The notes under the pieces: generated by a model
What the model saw: only the letters and a program-made list of their open reading frames with translations
The model's database searches: none
What the model was told of the DNA's origin: nothing
NCBI GenBank assembly: GCA_947311435.1
Contig: CAMZKT010000009.1
Span: forward strand, 1-64,000
Direction of reading: 5' to 3'
DNA: 64,000 nt
Source of the DNA: an uncultured Desulfocapsa sp.
Lineage (GTDB): Bacteria; Desulfobacterota; Desulfobulbia; Desulfobulbales; Desulfocapsaceae
Program-made: the position numbers and the translations under genes
In this document: one piece after another, positions 48,533 to 58,021 of the stretch
Layout: every line of letters begins with the position of its first letter
Numbering within the stretch: position 1 is the stretch's first letter

Positions 48533-49042
48533 TTAAATTTCTTGTTGCCTTGCAACCTTTCTCAGTATATCAATTCCATCCGGAGTGAACTCCTCTTTTG
48601 TCGAGAGTTCAAATATATCCGCAACGGACATAAAACATCCATGGGCGACCTCCTCTTTCTGCAACTGGAACGGGCCATTGTGAACGCAGGAAAAAATTCG
48701 CCCCCACACCCGGTTATTCTCTTCTTCAAAATATTGATCAAAAAGGGGAGTAAAGAGAACAGCCGCCACCCCAAGTTCTTCAGTGAACTCCCGGGCAGCA
48801 GACTCCTCATAGGATTCCCCGGCAAGTACCACCCCTCCGGCTGCTACATCCCAGCAGGATGGATAAAGATCTTTGGTGGCTGTGCGTTTTTGGAGGTAGA
48901 GTTCTTCTCGGTCATTGAAAACCAGGATGTAGGAGGCTCGATGAATGAGCCCTTCCCGACGCATAACACGTCTTGGTAAGGCGTCTTTTTCCCGATTGTC
49001 CCTGTCAACAATTTGTACGATTTCTTCTTCCGGATTATACAT
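48533..49042 (-). CDS. NUDIX hydrolase
   Basis: Nudix box GGVVLAGESYEESAAREFTEELGV; start trimmed to MYNPEEE. Confidence 0.92.
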   Translation of the reverse strand: MYNPEEEIVQIVDRDNREKDALPRRVMRREGLIHRASYILVFNDREELYLQKRTATKDLYPSCWDVAAGGVVLAGESYEESAAREFTEELGVAAVLFTPLFDQYFEEENNRVWGRIFSCVHNGPFQLQKEEVAHGCFMSVADIFELSTKEEFTPDGIDILRKVARQQEI

Positions 49043-49685
49043 GAGACGTGCCTCCTGAACGTTCACAGTGAGGAGTGGGGAGAGTCGGGGGGCCATTCAC
49101 CAGCATCTGGGCAATGGTGAGTTTTACCCGTGGATAGAGATGCGGCTTCCCTCCCAGAAGCTCTCTCTCAACCGCCACCAGACGTTGCAGAAGTGGTGTT
49201 CGTTCCACATGAGGTGCCTGGGAATCATGCACATATTTCTTTTTCACAATATCCTGACAACGAAAACAACCGGGAAAACTCAAAGTCTGCCCGTCCGGCC
49301 TCCGCATAAGCGCAGGCACCCCGTGAGTCCTGCAAACCATAAGGCGATAGGCATACAAAGAACAACGTCCCTCATCCAATATGGGGCATATCACCTGTGG
49401 ACGCTCCCCCAGGGCTTCCACCCTGGTGCACTCAAGGATATACTGTCTGGCACGTTTCAACAGCTCCTGCTGCCTGCTCTCTTCAAGCTCACGAACCCCC
49501 TGCCAGAGATAGGCCCACTCGGTGTAGGTGTGGTGGAGAAAATAGGAATCACAGCAGTTATCAGGACAGCCGTCACAACTAAAATTTAAAGCGCTGGCCA
49601 CGGCATCATAGTCGCTTGCCATTTCTTCATAAATCCTGGAAACTTCTTCGCTCAAGACCTTGGTGAGCACCACTTCTTTCATCAA
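49035..49685 (-). CDS. YkgJ-family cysteine cluster protein
   Basis: CDGCPDNCCDSYF...CPILDEGRCSLYAYRLMVCRTHGVP...CFRCQ. Confidence 0.85.
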   Translation of the reverse strand: MMKEVVLTKVLSEEVSRIYEEMASDYDAVASALNFSCDGCPDNCCDSYFLHHTYTEWAYLWQGVRELEESRQQELLKRARQYILECTRVEALGERPQVICPILDEGRCSLYAYRLMVCRTHGVPALMRRPDGQTLSFPGCFRCQDIVKKKYVHDSQAPHVERTPLLQRLVAVERELLGGKPHLYPRVKLTIAQMLVNGPPTLPTPHCERSGGTSHV

Positions 49686-50284
49686 TCATCCTCGCTAAAA
49701 CATTGTACCTGATAGATCTCAATATCCGGGTGGGATTCTTTCCAGGCCGATTCTGCAAGCCCGGCTTTCCGACATAAATGACCAAGAAACTGTTCAGGGT
49801 CGGGTAACTGTTCCCACACCTGCGGAAGAAAAGTAGCCCCGGCTCCATCAAGCCTGAGTATTACCCCATCGATTCCAGGACGAAGCTTCGCAATAAGATC
49901 ATCACCATTTTCATATTCCAGTGCTTGCGGTTGACTGAGTATTGAGATATCGATTCTGACATCCTTTAACTCCGTGGCAGTGAGTGGAGAAAAACGGCTG
50001 TCATGAAAGGCTGCACTTATAGCATTCCGTTGCACACCTGCCGCCACGGTTTCACTGGCCGAGAGATTACCAATACAACCGCGCAATGTCTCATTTTTCT
50101 TCAGTGTAACAAAGGTTCCACATTCAATATTAAAGGCCGGATCTGCCACATCGACACCTTCGCACACCACCCCTAAACGCTCAGCAATTGTCTGCCGTGC
50201 AAGTTGCAGTAGCATCCTGCCCTGATCATCCGTGAATACTGATTCCATTCCTCTATCCATAATTTCACAGCTTCTTCCACTCAA
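49682..50284 (-). CDS. AMMECR1-domain protein (AmmeMemoRadiSam system protein A type)
   Basis: GTFVTLKKNETLRGCIGNL, AAFHDSRFSPLTATELKDVRIDISILS. Likely start at an internal Met. Confidence 0.9.
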   Translation of the reverse strand: MSGRSCEIMDRGMESVFTDDQGRMLLQLARQTIAERLGVVCEGVDVADPAFNIECGTFVTLKKNETLRGCIGNLSASETVAAGVQRNAISAAFHDSRFSPLTATELKDVRIDISILSQPQALEYENGDDLIAKLRPGIDGVILRLDGAGATFLPQVWEQLPDPEQFLGHLCRKAGLAESAWKESHPDIEIYQVQCFSEDD

Positions 50285-51308
50285 TACCCAGCATCATACA
50301 GTTTATTCCACTGCCGATACCCAGTATGGCGGCCTTTTCACCGGGACGAAAACACTCCTGTTCCATGGCCATGGCCATAGTTATTGGTGCAGATACCGAG
50401 CCAACATTACCGAGACTTTGCAAGGTCTCAAAATTCTTTTTCTGCTCAAGCCCCAGAGTCTCAAAAAGAAGCCGTGCATGGGCTGTTCCCACCTGGTGAC
50501 AGAAGAACCTGTCGATATCATGTGCTCTCCATCCTGCAAGGGATGAAAATTTCTTCCAGGTTGAATGAGCCGTCTCAACACCCCGTATCAACAACTCTTC
50601 GGAGTTGGTATTCATAAGGGTGATTTCATCTCCACTTTGAGCCCCCTGGCAAAGATCGGAGTGCCTGGTGTTTGCCTTCCATGCCGTTTTGATGAGACGG
50701 GGTTTATTCATTTCCGGTAGAAATCTGCACATATACAGTGCCACCGATCCAGAACCAATGGTCAGGGACGCAAAGGCGGGTTTAATTTTTTTTCTGGTCA
50801 ATGTTTCATCGTCAAGCAGTGCCTGAATGGTCGATTCCACCAGTTCTTCCGCTGTTTCACCAGCTACCACCAAGCCGTTTTGTACCTGACCAAGCTCTAT
50901 CATATTAGCCAGCATCACCATGCCATCAAGAAAGCCCAGGCAGGCATTGGAAAGATCGAAAAGTAGACAGTCTTCCGATAAACCAAGCCTGTCATGAACA
51001 AAGGAAGCAGTGGCAGGTTCCATCATGTCTCGCGACACGGAACTGAAAATCAGACATTCTATTGAGGCGGGATCAAAACCACCTTTTTCAAGCACTGCCT
51101 GGCCGGCAAGTGCTGCACCCTGGCTTGGCCTGGTTCCGGCCTCCCACAAACGTCTTTCCCGAATACCACTCATCAACTCCAATCTTCCAGCGGGAAGCTT
51201 CAATCGATCATAGAGAGGAGCAAGCCGTTCCTCAATCCTGCGAGAACTCAACACACGGGGTGGCAATGAATAGGCAAATGTGTGAAGACACACCTTGGAA
51301 TAATACAT
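50265..51308 (-). CDS. 3-oxoacyl-ACP synthase III (FabH-like)
   Basis: Cys in LSNACLGFLDGM, His in FFCHQVGTAHA, Asn in LGNVGSVSAPI; start trimmed from 51362. Confidence 0.9.
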   Translation of the reverse strand: MYYSKVCLHTFAYSLPPRVLSSRRIEERLAPLYDRLKLPAGRLELMSGIRERRLWEAGTRPSQGAALAGQAVLEKGGFDPASIECLIFSSVSRDMMEPATASFVHDRLGLSEDCLLFDLSNACLGFLDGMVMLANMIELGQVQNGLVVAGETAEELVESTIQALLDDETLTRKKIKPAFASLTIGSGSVALYMCRFLPEMNKPRLIKTAWKANTRHSDLCQGAQSGDEITLMNTNSEELLIRGVETAHSTWKKFSSLAGWRAHDIDRFFCHQVGTAHARLLFETLGLEQKKNFETLQSLGNVGSVSAPITMAMAMEQECFRPGEKAAILGIGSGINCMMLGIEWKKL

Positions 51309-51496
51309 AATTGTAACCGTAAGCGTTTTTTCCTGTCTTTCCTCAATATTTTCCAATCTCAATGACGGCCAATGTAGCAGGTATATCCAAGGAATACAAC
51401 ATAAGGAAGGATTTGCTTACCGCACCAAACGGAAGGTATGAGGCACTCCCTCAAACATTTACAGCTCAGTGGTATCGTAATTTTTTCTTACGAGGC

Positions 51497-51523
51497 GAAT
51501 AGTTCCAATTTTCGTAACTATTC
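51497..51523. repeat. 8-bp hairpin gaatagtt/aactattc at the 3' end of the HAD gene
   Basis: Arms 51497-51504 and 51516-51523; taactattcaggcag (51515-51529) recurs inverted at 54575-54589. Confidence 0.65.
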
Positions 51524-52718
51524 AGGCAGCGTTACTCAGGGGAATCCCTGATTCAGGTTTATGATCCTTCTTTTGCTGTTTCCTCTCGAGGGTATCTCTA
51601 TGGGGACGGAAACACCCTGTTTCCTTGTCCAACCCTTGGAGAAGAAACCGTGGATCATTATATAAGGTGGAAATCAAACCAGATTTGTTGTGATTTATGA
51701 TAAGGCGGGCGGTGGCCATGGGGATGGTTAGCAGTTCAAAATCCGTAACGGCATCTCCTGCAACCAGAATGGGTAAGGCCTCAATATGGCTGTTTACAAC
51801 CTGTACCTTTCCTTCCCGGTACGTCACCGGATATTCCTCCACAGGGTCTGTCGTGAAGATATTTTCTTCTGAGAGTTTAAGACGAATCCCATAAATATCA
51901 TCCCATTGCACTGGTAACTCAAAAAACAGTGCCGTAGTCTTAACAATCCATTCATGGCTTGCAGAAACAATGCAGCACCGAACACCAACGCTTCTCAGTT
52001 GCTTCATCAAGTCAAAGATTTCATCATGCACTCTCAAGCCTCCTGCATGGCAAACTTCAATCTTCCCCAGAGACTCACAACACTGCACAGTTCTTTTTGT
52101 TGTAACAATAGGTTCATAGAGAACCGACATTAGGGCTTTGCAGGTGATATTTTCAACTTCCTCAGTACTGTAACCAGCAAGGAGTTTTGCCAAAAAAGAA
52201 AGCGAATGGCGTGGGTTTGCGCCCTGATTTTTCGATATTTCAGTACAATACCAGAAAAACAGAGCTTCAAACTCGAGGTGTGCAGCCTCCTGCAAGACAA
52301 GAGTGTGATGATTCGATTGCAGATACGGCCATAGATTTTGATACAGTGAAACAATACGGTTTTTGACCTGCAAAAATGACTTGCCACCTATACAGTCAAT
52401 ATTCTCCGGAAAAAGTTTTTCTAACTGCACAGGAGAAAGACGAAAACGCAACTTTGAAAGTTGGTATCGAAAAACGGCTTTACCGACATCACGGTAAATA
52501 CAGGTATTATCAAAATCAAAAACAGCAACCATGGAATCAGTCTCAGGAACACTTTTCAGGTGCATGAGCCAACTATGTAAAAATTTGTGGATCGTTGGAG
52601 ACCACTTCCCATGAGCAAGGGAGAGTGGATGCGATTCCGGATCAGTAGCGACCGAAACTTTCCTTTTATCGACGTGATTATCAGCAACAGAGGAATTAGA
52701 TTTTAACATGTCACCCAT
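51522..52718 (-). CDS. HAD-superfamily hydrolase
   Basis: Motif I FDFDNTCIYRD, IVSASHEWIV, LVAGDAVTDFELL. Confidence 0.85.
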   Translation of the reverse strand: MGDMLKSNSSVADNHVDKRKVSVATDPESHPLSLAHGKWSPTIHKFLHSWLMHLKSVPETDSMVAVFDFDNTCIYRDVGKAVFRYQLSKLRFRLSPVQLEKLFPENIDCIGGKSFLQVKNRIVSLYQNLWPYLQSNHHTLVLQEAAHLEFEALFFWYCTEISKNQGANPRHSLSFLAKLLAGYSTEEVENITCKALMSVLYEPIVTTKRTVQCCESLGKIEVCHAGGLRVHDEIFDLMKQLRSVGVRCCIVSASHEWIVKTTALFFELPVQWDDIYGIRLKLSEENIFTTDPVEEYPVTYREGKVQVVNSHIEALPILVAGDAVTDFELLTIPMATARLIINHNKSGLISTLYNDPRFLLQGLDKETGCFRPHRDTLERKQQKKDHKPESGIPLSNAA

Positions 52719-52737
52719 AAGTTGAAAGAGATTATAC

Positions 52738-52760
52738 CTAAATCCTGCACTTCAGAAAAT
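52738..52760. repeat. Second copy of ctaaatcctgcacttcagaaaat
   Basis: 23-nt exact match to 678-700. Confidence 0.8.
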
Positions 52761-52828
52761 AAATAAACAGCTCCTCACTCTGAACAGCCATTAATGAAGA
52801 AATTTGATCTGCAAATCTGCCCCAATTT

Positions 52829-52990
52829 TCATTTGCGCTGTATTTTCTTTTTTGCTTTGGTAACACCATTCCAGGCATCAACAAGAAGCTGCGCATTAGG
52901 TGGAATTCGAGATCCGCTAATAGAACGCAGAAAGTAAATTGCCAGGACAAGGAGAAATATCAAAGCAGGTACCAGATATAAATATATCAC
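52829..52990 (-). CDS. 53-aa single-TM small protein, GTG start
   Basis: Minus strand GGAGG-CTTATC-GTG; (V/M)IYLYLVPALIFLLVLAIYFLRSISGSRIPPNAQLLVDAWNGVTKAKKKIQRK-stop. Overlaps ORF-track 52738..52950 in another frame. Confidence 0.6.
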   Translation of the reverse strand: MIYLYLVPALIFLLVLAIYFLRSISGSRIPPNAQLLVDAWNGVTKAKKKIQRK

Positions 52991-53059
52991 GATAAGCCTC
53001 CTATTTTATACGAGTGACTACAGCCTACACATACCAATAACATGCTATTTTCCACGTAA

Positions 53060-53488
53060 TCACGCGGCCGTCAGAGAACTCTCCGGCTGTTCATCCCAAA
53101 GAAAATCCAGATCTCCTAAAATAGACACCCCGTGACAATCGGTATGATGAAAAATTGAATCGACGGTGGGCTCAAAATTCTCACTTTCCAGTCCCACTTG
53201 ACGCTGTTTGCTTTTGCTATGACAAATTGCAGATGCTGACTTTCCGCTGAAATATATTTTATTTTCCGGAAGGTCAAGAGCTCGAATCAATCTTCCCACA
53301 GCTTCTTTTGACTTGGGCTCAACACTTGTAATCCCAGATGTATTCACAAATATTTTCCCGTACCCCTGATACATTCTTTCCATAACAAGAACCAATTGGG
53401 CGCACACATCGGGAGATATCTTTCCACGAAGATTTATATGCAGGCTATCATTCACCTGTTTTACCTGAATCTTTTGTTTTCGTTTCAT
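53060..53488 (-). CDS. STAS-like / hypothetical protein
   Basis: VNDSLHINLRGKISPDVCAQLVLVMERMYQGYGKIFVNTSGITSVEPKSKEAVGRLIRAL resembles a STAS fold. Confidence 0.5.
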   Translation of the reverse strand: MKRKQKIQVKQVNDSLHINLRGKISPDVCAQLVLVMERMYQGYGKIFVNTSGITSVEPKSKEAVGRLIRALDLPENKIYFSGKSASAICHSKSKQRQVGLESENFEPTVDSIFHHTDCHGVSILGDLDFLWDEQPESSLTAA

Positions 53489-53669
53489 TTCGTACTCCTG
53501 CTAAATTATTTTATCGAATAAACCAGTATTATCAATGCCAGTATCCCGACCATGCTTAGCGATGCATTCACTGAAAATTGCCAATAAACCAGGGATATAT
53601 TTAAAATAGATTAGATTTTGATTATGAAAGTATTTAAAATGATATGCCTGCTCAAACGTATACACCCAA

Positions 53670-54422
53670 TCAGGCAGGAACTGTTGGTCTCACCATAAGA
53701 TGGGTACCTGTTATCTCCGTGGGCATTTGCATGGATTTACGCAGAGGAAAACGGTTCGCACAAAAGAAGGGGTGTCCAGGGAACGGTTCCACAAAAATAC
53801 TTATCGCATCGAACATTACCGGTTTTCCAAGAACAGTTGAAAAATTCCTTGCAAGTATACTGCGGATGACTCTTTTTTCAGGGCCGTTATTCATTCTCCC
53901 TGTAAGGCTCATATGAAAATGAAACCTGTCCAGAACGTAAGGATATCCCCATTTATCCAGGTTCTCTTTTTCACCAACATCAAGAATTTCAGCTCTTTTA
54001 CGGGCAAGCTCCAACTTGGTCAATGGGGCTCTAAATTTGTCAAAAGTTCTGACACAATATTCTTCCAGATCCAATAATTCCTGAGTGTTCTTTTCCGGAC
54101 ATAAACAGAAACAGTTTTTTATTTCACACAGAGTAAGCGGGGACAATACAAAAGAAGAACTTTGTTCACAAAATTTTTCAACAGCTGCCTGAAGGTCCGT
54201 TTCATCATACCCCCTGGCAATCCTGAACGGTGCTTTTAATGTTCCATGAAAGCCATATCGTCTTGGAAGGCGAGTAAGTTCGTAAAGCCTGGAAGGAATG
54301 ATTCCAGCAAAATGCTCCTGCGGTATTTTTTCTTGAGCAAGAGCATCAGACCCAAGCCAACTGCATCCAACCTTCCACAATTCCGATGAGGGATCTGGTG
54401 AATAATACAAAGCGTATCGCAT
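53670..54422 (-). CDS. DUF1045-family (2H phosphoesterase-like) phosphonate metabolism protein
   Basis: RYALYYSPDPSSELW, YGFHGTLKAPFRI and FHFHMSLTGRM. Confidence 0.85.
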   Translation of the reverse strand: MRYALYYSPDPSSELWKVGCSWLGSDALAQEKIPQEHFAGIIPSRLYELTRLPRRYGFHGTLKAPFRIARGYDETDLQAAVEKFCEQSSSFVLSPLTLCEIKNCFCLCPEKNTQELLDLEEYCVRTFDKFRAPLTKLELARKRAEILDVGEKENLDKWGYPYVLDRFHFHMSLTGRMNNGPEKRVIRSILARNFSTVLGKPVMFDAISIFVEPFPGHPFFCANRFPLRKSMQMPTEITGTHLMVRPTVPA

Positions 54423-54510
54423 AATTATATCCTTAAAGAAGATCAGTATTTCCGTTCGAGAAGTACTCCTTCTACATTAACTGACAATACACCTTCACGT
54501 TACAACACTC

Positions 54511-54555
54511 GATGGCATCGCTAAAAACTAATCCATCCCACTTCGTTGTTGTTTG
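54511..54555. repeat. Dispersed repeat gatggcatcgctaaaaact...cttcgttgttgtttg
   Basis: Matches 9077-9118 by eye. Confidence 0.6.
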
Positions 54556-54662
54556 GTAACTGAAGAAGACGGCTCTGCCTGAATAGTTAAGCTATGTAAA
54601 ATCGTACAAAGGGAATATTAGGATAATGTTAGAGAAAGATTACACTTTTGTTCCGTGATGGC

Positions 54663-55556
54663 TTACAAACTTGTATTCGCAGAAAATACCTCTAACCGAC
54701 GAGCGAAAAGTGAAACTGCAAAGCAAAGAAGAAAATACATAAAGGATATGGTTAGCCACACTTCATTGGTACGTTGAGTGGATGACATAACCTGCATCCC
54801 CTGAAAGGTGAGTTCCTGAATGGAAATAATAGAGACTATGGATGAATACTTTATAGTATTAATAAATTCATTGGCAAGAGGAGGTAACACGCGCCTGACG
54901 GCAAGTGGCAGCACGATAAAACGCATTTGTTGGAACCATGTCAGACCGAGCGCAGCAGAGGCTTCCCATTGCTCCTTGTCAACAGACTGAATACCCGCTC
55001 GAACAATCTCCGTAATGTACGCGCCCTGAAAAAGAGCCACCGTGAAGACCCCTGAGAGAAAAGAAGAGAAAAGATCCGGGGGAGCAATCACAAAAAACAG
55101 CCACTGTCCGGCCTGTCCTGTTCTGCTGCGGATAAACTCATCCACACCAAGCAGAAGCATAAGCTGATCAGAGACAAAAAAATAAAAGATAAAAACAAGA
55201 ACCAAGGGGGGGATATTACGAATAAGCTCCACATAACTGCGTGATACCAAACGAAACAAAAGACGTTTCCGGGTTCGTAAAATCCCCACAACCACCCCTA
55301 TCAATGTGGCAAAAAGGACGGCCCATAAGCTCAGGCGGATGGTGGTGAGAAAACCATCAAGTAAGATATTACTTACCCACCTCCCCTTATCAACATCCCA
55401 GCGAAGCAGGTAATTGGGGATAACTCCCCAGTCCCAATGGTAATTCAAGCCTACACTTACCCGATATACAACATAGCCCATGAAAAGCACGAGGGACACT
55501 ATCACGACAGTATCGAGTGCAACACTGCTCTTTTTTATAGTGTACACACCGGTCAT
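54663..55556 (-). CDS. Polar amino-acid ABC transporter permease
   Basis: HisM-type TM domain: LLDGFLTTIRLSLWAVLFATLIGVVVGILR, GAYITEIVRAGIQSVDKEQWEAS. Confidence 0.93.
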   Translation of the reverse strand: MTGVYTIKKSSVALDTVVIVSLVLFMGYVVYRVSVGLNYHWDWGVIPNYLLRWDVDKGRWVSNILLDGFLTTIRLSLWAVLFATLIGVVVGILRTRKRLLFRLVSRSYVELIRNIPPLVLVFIFYFFVSDQLMLLLGVDEFIRSRTGQAGQWLFFVIAPPDLFSSFLSGVFTVALFQGAYITEIVRAGIQSVDKEQWEASAALGLTWFQQMRFIVLPLAVRRVLPPLANEFINTIKYSSIVSIISIQELTFQGMQVMSSTQRTNEVWLTISFMYFLLCFAVSLFARRLEVFSANTSL

Positions 55557-55676
55557 TTATCTATCGCACTCCACATCACAAACTCATGCACCACAACAAA
55601 AACTTACAGCCTATCACTGTAACTATTCCGGTGGAATTGCAAAATCAGCAAAAACATCGAACTATAACTGTTCAGA

Positions 55677-56510
55677 TCACTCAACTAAATAAGACCATTC
55701 TTTAGTACCAAACCAGTAATGGTGGCGCTCTTCAAGCCAGCCTTCGTGGCTGACAATGGTTATCCAATTATTAAAAAAGGTGAGCGTATCAACATCCCCT
55801 TTGCGTACCGCAAACCCTATGGGTTCTTTGGTAAAAGTGGATTTCATCGGTAAAAACATGGTTTCCGAATATTTAATAGCTTCATAGGCTGGACGTGGTG
55901 CAGACCCAACCACTGCATGAACATTTCCGTTACGCAACTCCTGGTAGGCTTGAGCCTCATCATCAAAGAGGCGCAGTCTGGCTTTGGGCATATATTTTTT
56001 TACTGCGGCAACCGCGGTGGTTCCCAGCTTACAGGCTATCTCGACCCTAGATTTGTTAAAATCGTCCAAACGGGTAAAACCTGCTGCTTTTTCCTTATGA
56101 GCAACAATCGACATCCCGGAATAATCGTAGGGAATGGAAAAATTAACCTTGAGAGCCCGTTTTGTCTGAATCCCCATGCCACCAATAACCACGTCAAACT
56201 TTCCAGTGAGCAATGCCGGGATAATGCCGGCCCATTTAGTGGGGACAAATTCCACCTTTACTCCCATATCAGCGGCCAGCCTTCTTGCCACATCAATCTC
56301 AAACCCCACCAGTTGACCCTTCTTATCTTTCATCGCCCAGGGGAGAAAAGTATCCATTCCCACTCGTAAAACCCCACGGCGTATTACTTGGTCTATTGTT
56401 GATTCAGCTATCAGCTGTTTTTGCAAATCCCCGGCGGAAACCGGCTGAGCAGCAACAAGCACCAGCGTTACAAGGGAAAAAACAAGCAAAGATTTTCTTA
56501 ATAATTTCAT
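55677..56510 (-). CDS. Amino-acid ABC transporter substrate-binding protein
   Basis: Signal peptide; RRGVLRVGMDTFLPWAMKDKKGQLVGFEIDVARRLA. Confidence 0.93.
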   Translation of the reverse strand: MKLLRKSLLVFSLVTLVLVAAQPVSAGDLQKQLIAESTIDQVIRRGVLRVGMDTFLPWAMKDKKGQLVGFEIDVARRLAADMGVKVEFVPTKWAGIIPALLTGKFDVVIGGMGIQTKRALKVNFSIPYDYSGMSIVAHKEKAAGFTRLDDFNKSRVEIACKLGTTAVAAVKKYMPKARLRLFDDEAQAYQELRNGNVHAVVGSAPRPAYEAIKYSETMFLPMKSTFTKEPIGFAVRKGDVDTLTFFNNWITIVSHEGWLEERHHYWFGTKEWSYLVE

Positions 56511-56572
56511 TATTCCTCCTGAGTTCAGGTTTAATTAGAGAGTTTGTATAGCCGCATCCTATTCCATGCGTC

Positions 56573-57412
56573 TCAAAAAGACAAATCCGTCCTGTATGGT
56601 GATGCCATCTTCTTCTCCAGAAACGACACCAGACACGACAAAAACACCGTAATAACAAGATACATGAGAGCCACCGTAAACCAAAGCTCAAAGGTCAGAA
56701 ATGTCTCGGAGATCAAAACCTGCGCCTCCATGGTGAGATCATACACAGCAATGGTGCTGACAAGCGCAGAATCTTTTATCAGGGAAATGGCCTGATTTGC
56801 CAGCGGCGGCAAAATACGGCGCATTGCCTGGGGAAGAATAATAAAACGATAGGCGTGTTTATAACTCAGCCCCAGACTGTGGGAGGCCTCCCACTGTCCC
56901 TTTTCTACAGATACGATCCCCGAACGAAAAATCTCAGAAGCATACGCTCCCTCGAAAAGACTCAGAGCAAGGACAGCCGCCCAAAACCTGTCTATACCAA
57001 GGATTGGCCCCATAACAAAATAGAGAAAAAAAAGCTGGATTAAAAGAGGAGTATTTCGACTGACTTCCAAATACACCCGAGAGAGAACTTTCCCCGGCAC
57101 GGAATTGGAAAGACGTAGAAGTGCGGTAATCAGACCGATAAAAAATGCAAGCCCCAGGCTGATTGCTGAAATTTTTAGCGTTACACCGAGACCGAACAAT
57201 AACGGGCCGGCCACAACGCTATTTTCATCCCAGACATAGATGTATTGCGGAATTTGATACCATTGCCAATGATAGCCCATCCCCTGCACAGATTGGTTAA
57301 AAAACCAGAAAACAAGAGCAATCAGTAATAAAAACTGGCCGATATCAAAATATGGTGAACGGTTGATCGTTTGCCAGAGTGTTCTCCGGCTTTTTGATGG
57401 GAAATCATTCAT
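56573..57412 (-). CDS. Polar amino-acid ABC transporter permease
   Basis: LLFGLGVTLKISAISLGLAFFIGLITALLRLS, GAYASEIFRSGIVSVEKGQWEASHSLGL. Confidence 0.93.
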   Translation of the reverse strand: MNDFPSKSRRTLWQTINRSPYFDIGQFLLLIALVFWFFNQSVQGMGYHWQWYQIPQYIYVWDENSVVAGPLLFGLGVTLKISAISLGLAFFIGLITALLRLSNSVPGKVLSRVYLEVSRNTPLLIQLFFLYFVMGPILGIDRFWAAVLALSLFEGAYASEIFRSGIVSVEKGQWEASHSLGLSYKHAYRFIILPQAMRRILPPLANQAISLIKDSALVSTIAVYDLTMEAQVLISETFLTFELWFTVALMYLVITVFLSCLVSFLEKKMASPYRTDLSF

Positions 57413-57590
57413 TAAAAGAAGAGCGTCAGAAAATTAAAAAACATTTTTATGGAAATCTCCTCAGACCTCCAGTATATCTTCTACTTGAACAAACATGGCG
57501 CTTCTGAGTACTCATATTCAAAGCTGCGGCACCCCGTAAGCATTTACATCGGGAGCGCGGTTCAATACATGAAAATTTCATAGAGATTGT

Positions 57591-57965
57591 ATGACAGACA
57601 TTCCAAGCATCTCCAAAAGACAATGTGACTCCTGTGGTATTGCCCTCCCGGATGGAGAACTGTTTTATCATTGCCGTACAGAGATAGTTGCCGCCAAGGA
57701 TGAGACCATCCCGGAACTCAAACACCCGGACAAACTCATTGCCATGGTTCTTTCCGAGATAGCAGGAAAGGACGAAAACGAATTGCTGGATGATATTTAC
57801 CAGGAGATCATCCTTCAACTCTGCCCGGAGTGTCGCTCAACTCTCCTGAGACATATCAACGGTATGCTGAGTAAAGGTTGTAAAAACTGTCCCAAGTGCA
57901 AGCCCAACCCGGTAAAGAAGAAGGGAAAACTTCTTCGCTTTCCTCCAAAGAACGAAAAAAAATAA
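57591..57965 (+). CDS. Small Cys-rich (probable zinc-binding) hypothetical protein
   Basis: CDSCG...YHC...CPEC...CKNCPKC, basic C-terminus. Confidence 0.6.
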   Translation: MTDIPSISKRQCDSCGIALPDGELFYHCRTEIVAAKDETIPELKHPDKLIAMVLSEIAGKDENELLDDIYQEIILQLCPECRSTLLRHINGMLSKGCKNCPKCKPNPVKKKGKLLRFPPKNEKK

Positions 57966-58021
57966 AGCCAACTGCTTCCCACAGCTAAGCCCTCACGGGA
58001 ATTGTACTTTTCTGCCCAGCC

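Noticed and set aside
52738-52950. 70-aa minus ORF in the track
   Set aside because: Overlaps a better GTG-start frame with RBS; its 3' end lies in a repeated 23-mer.
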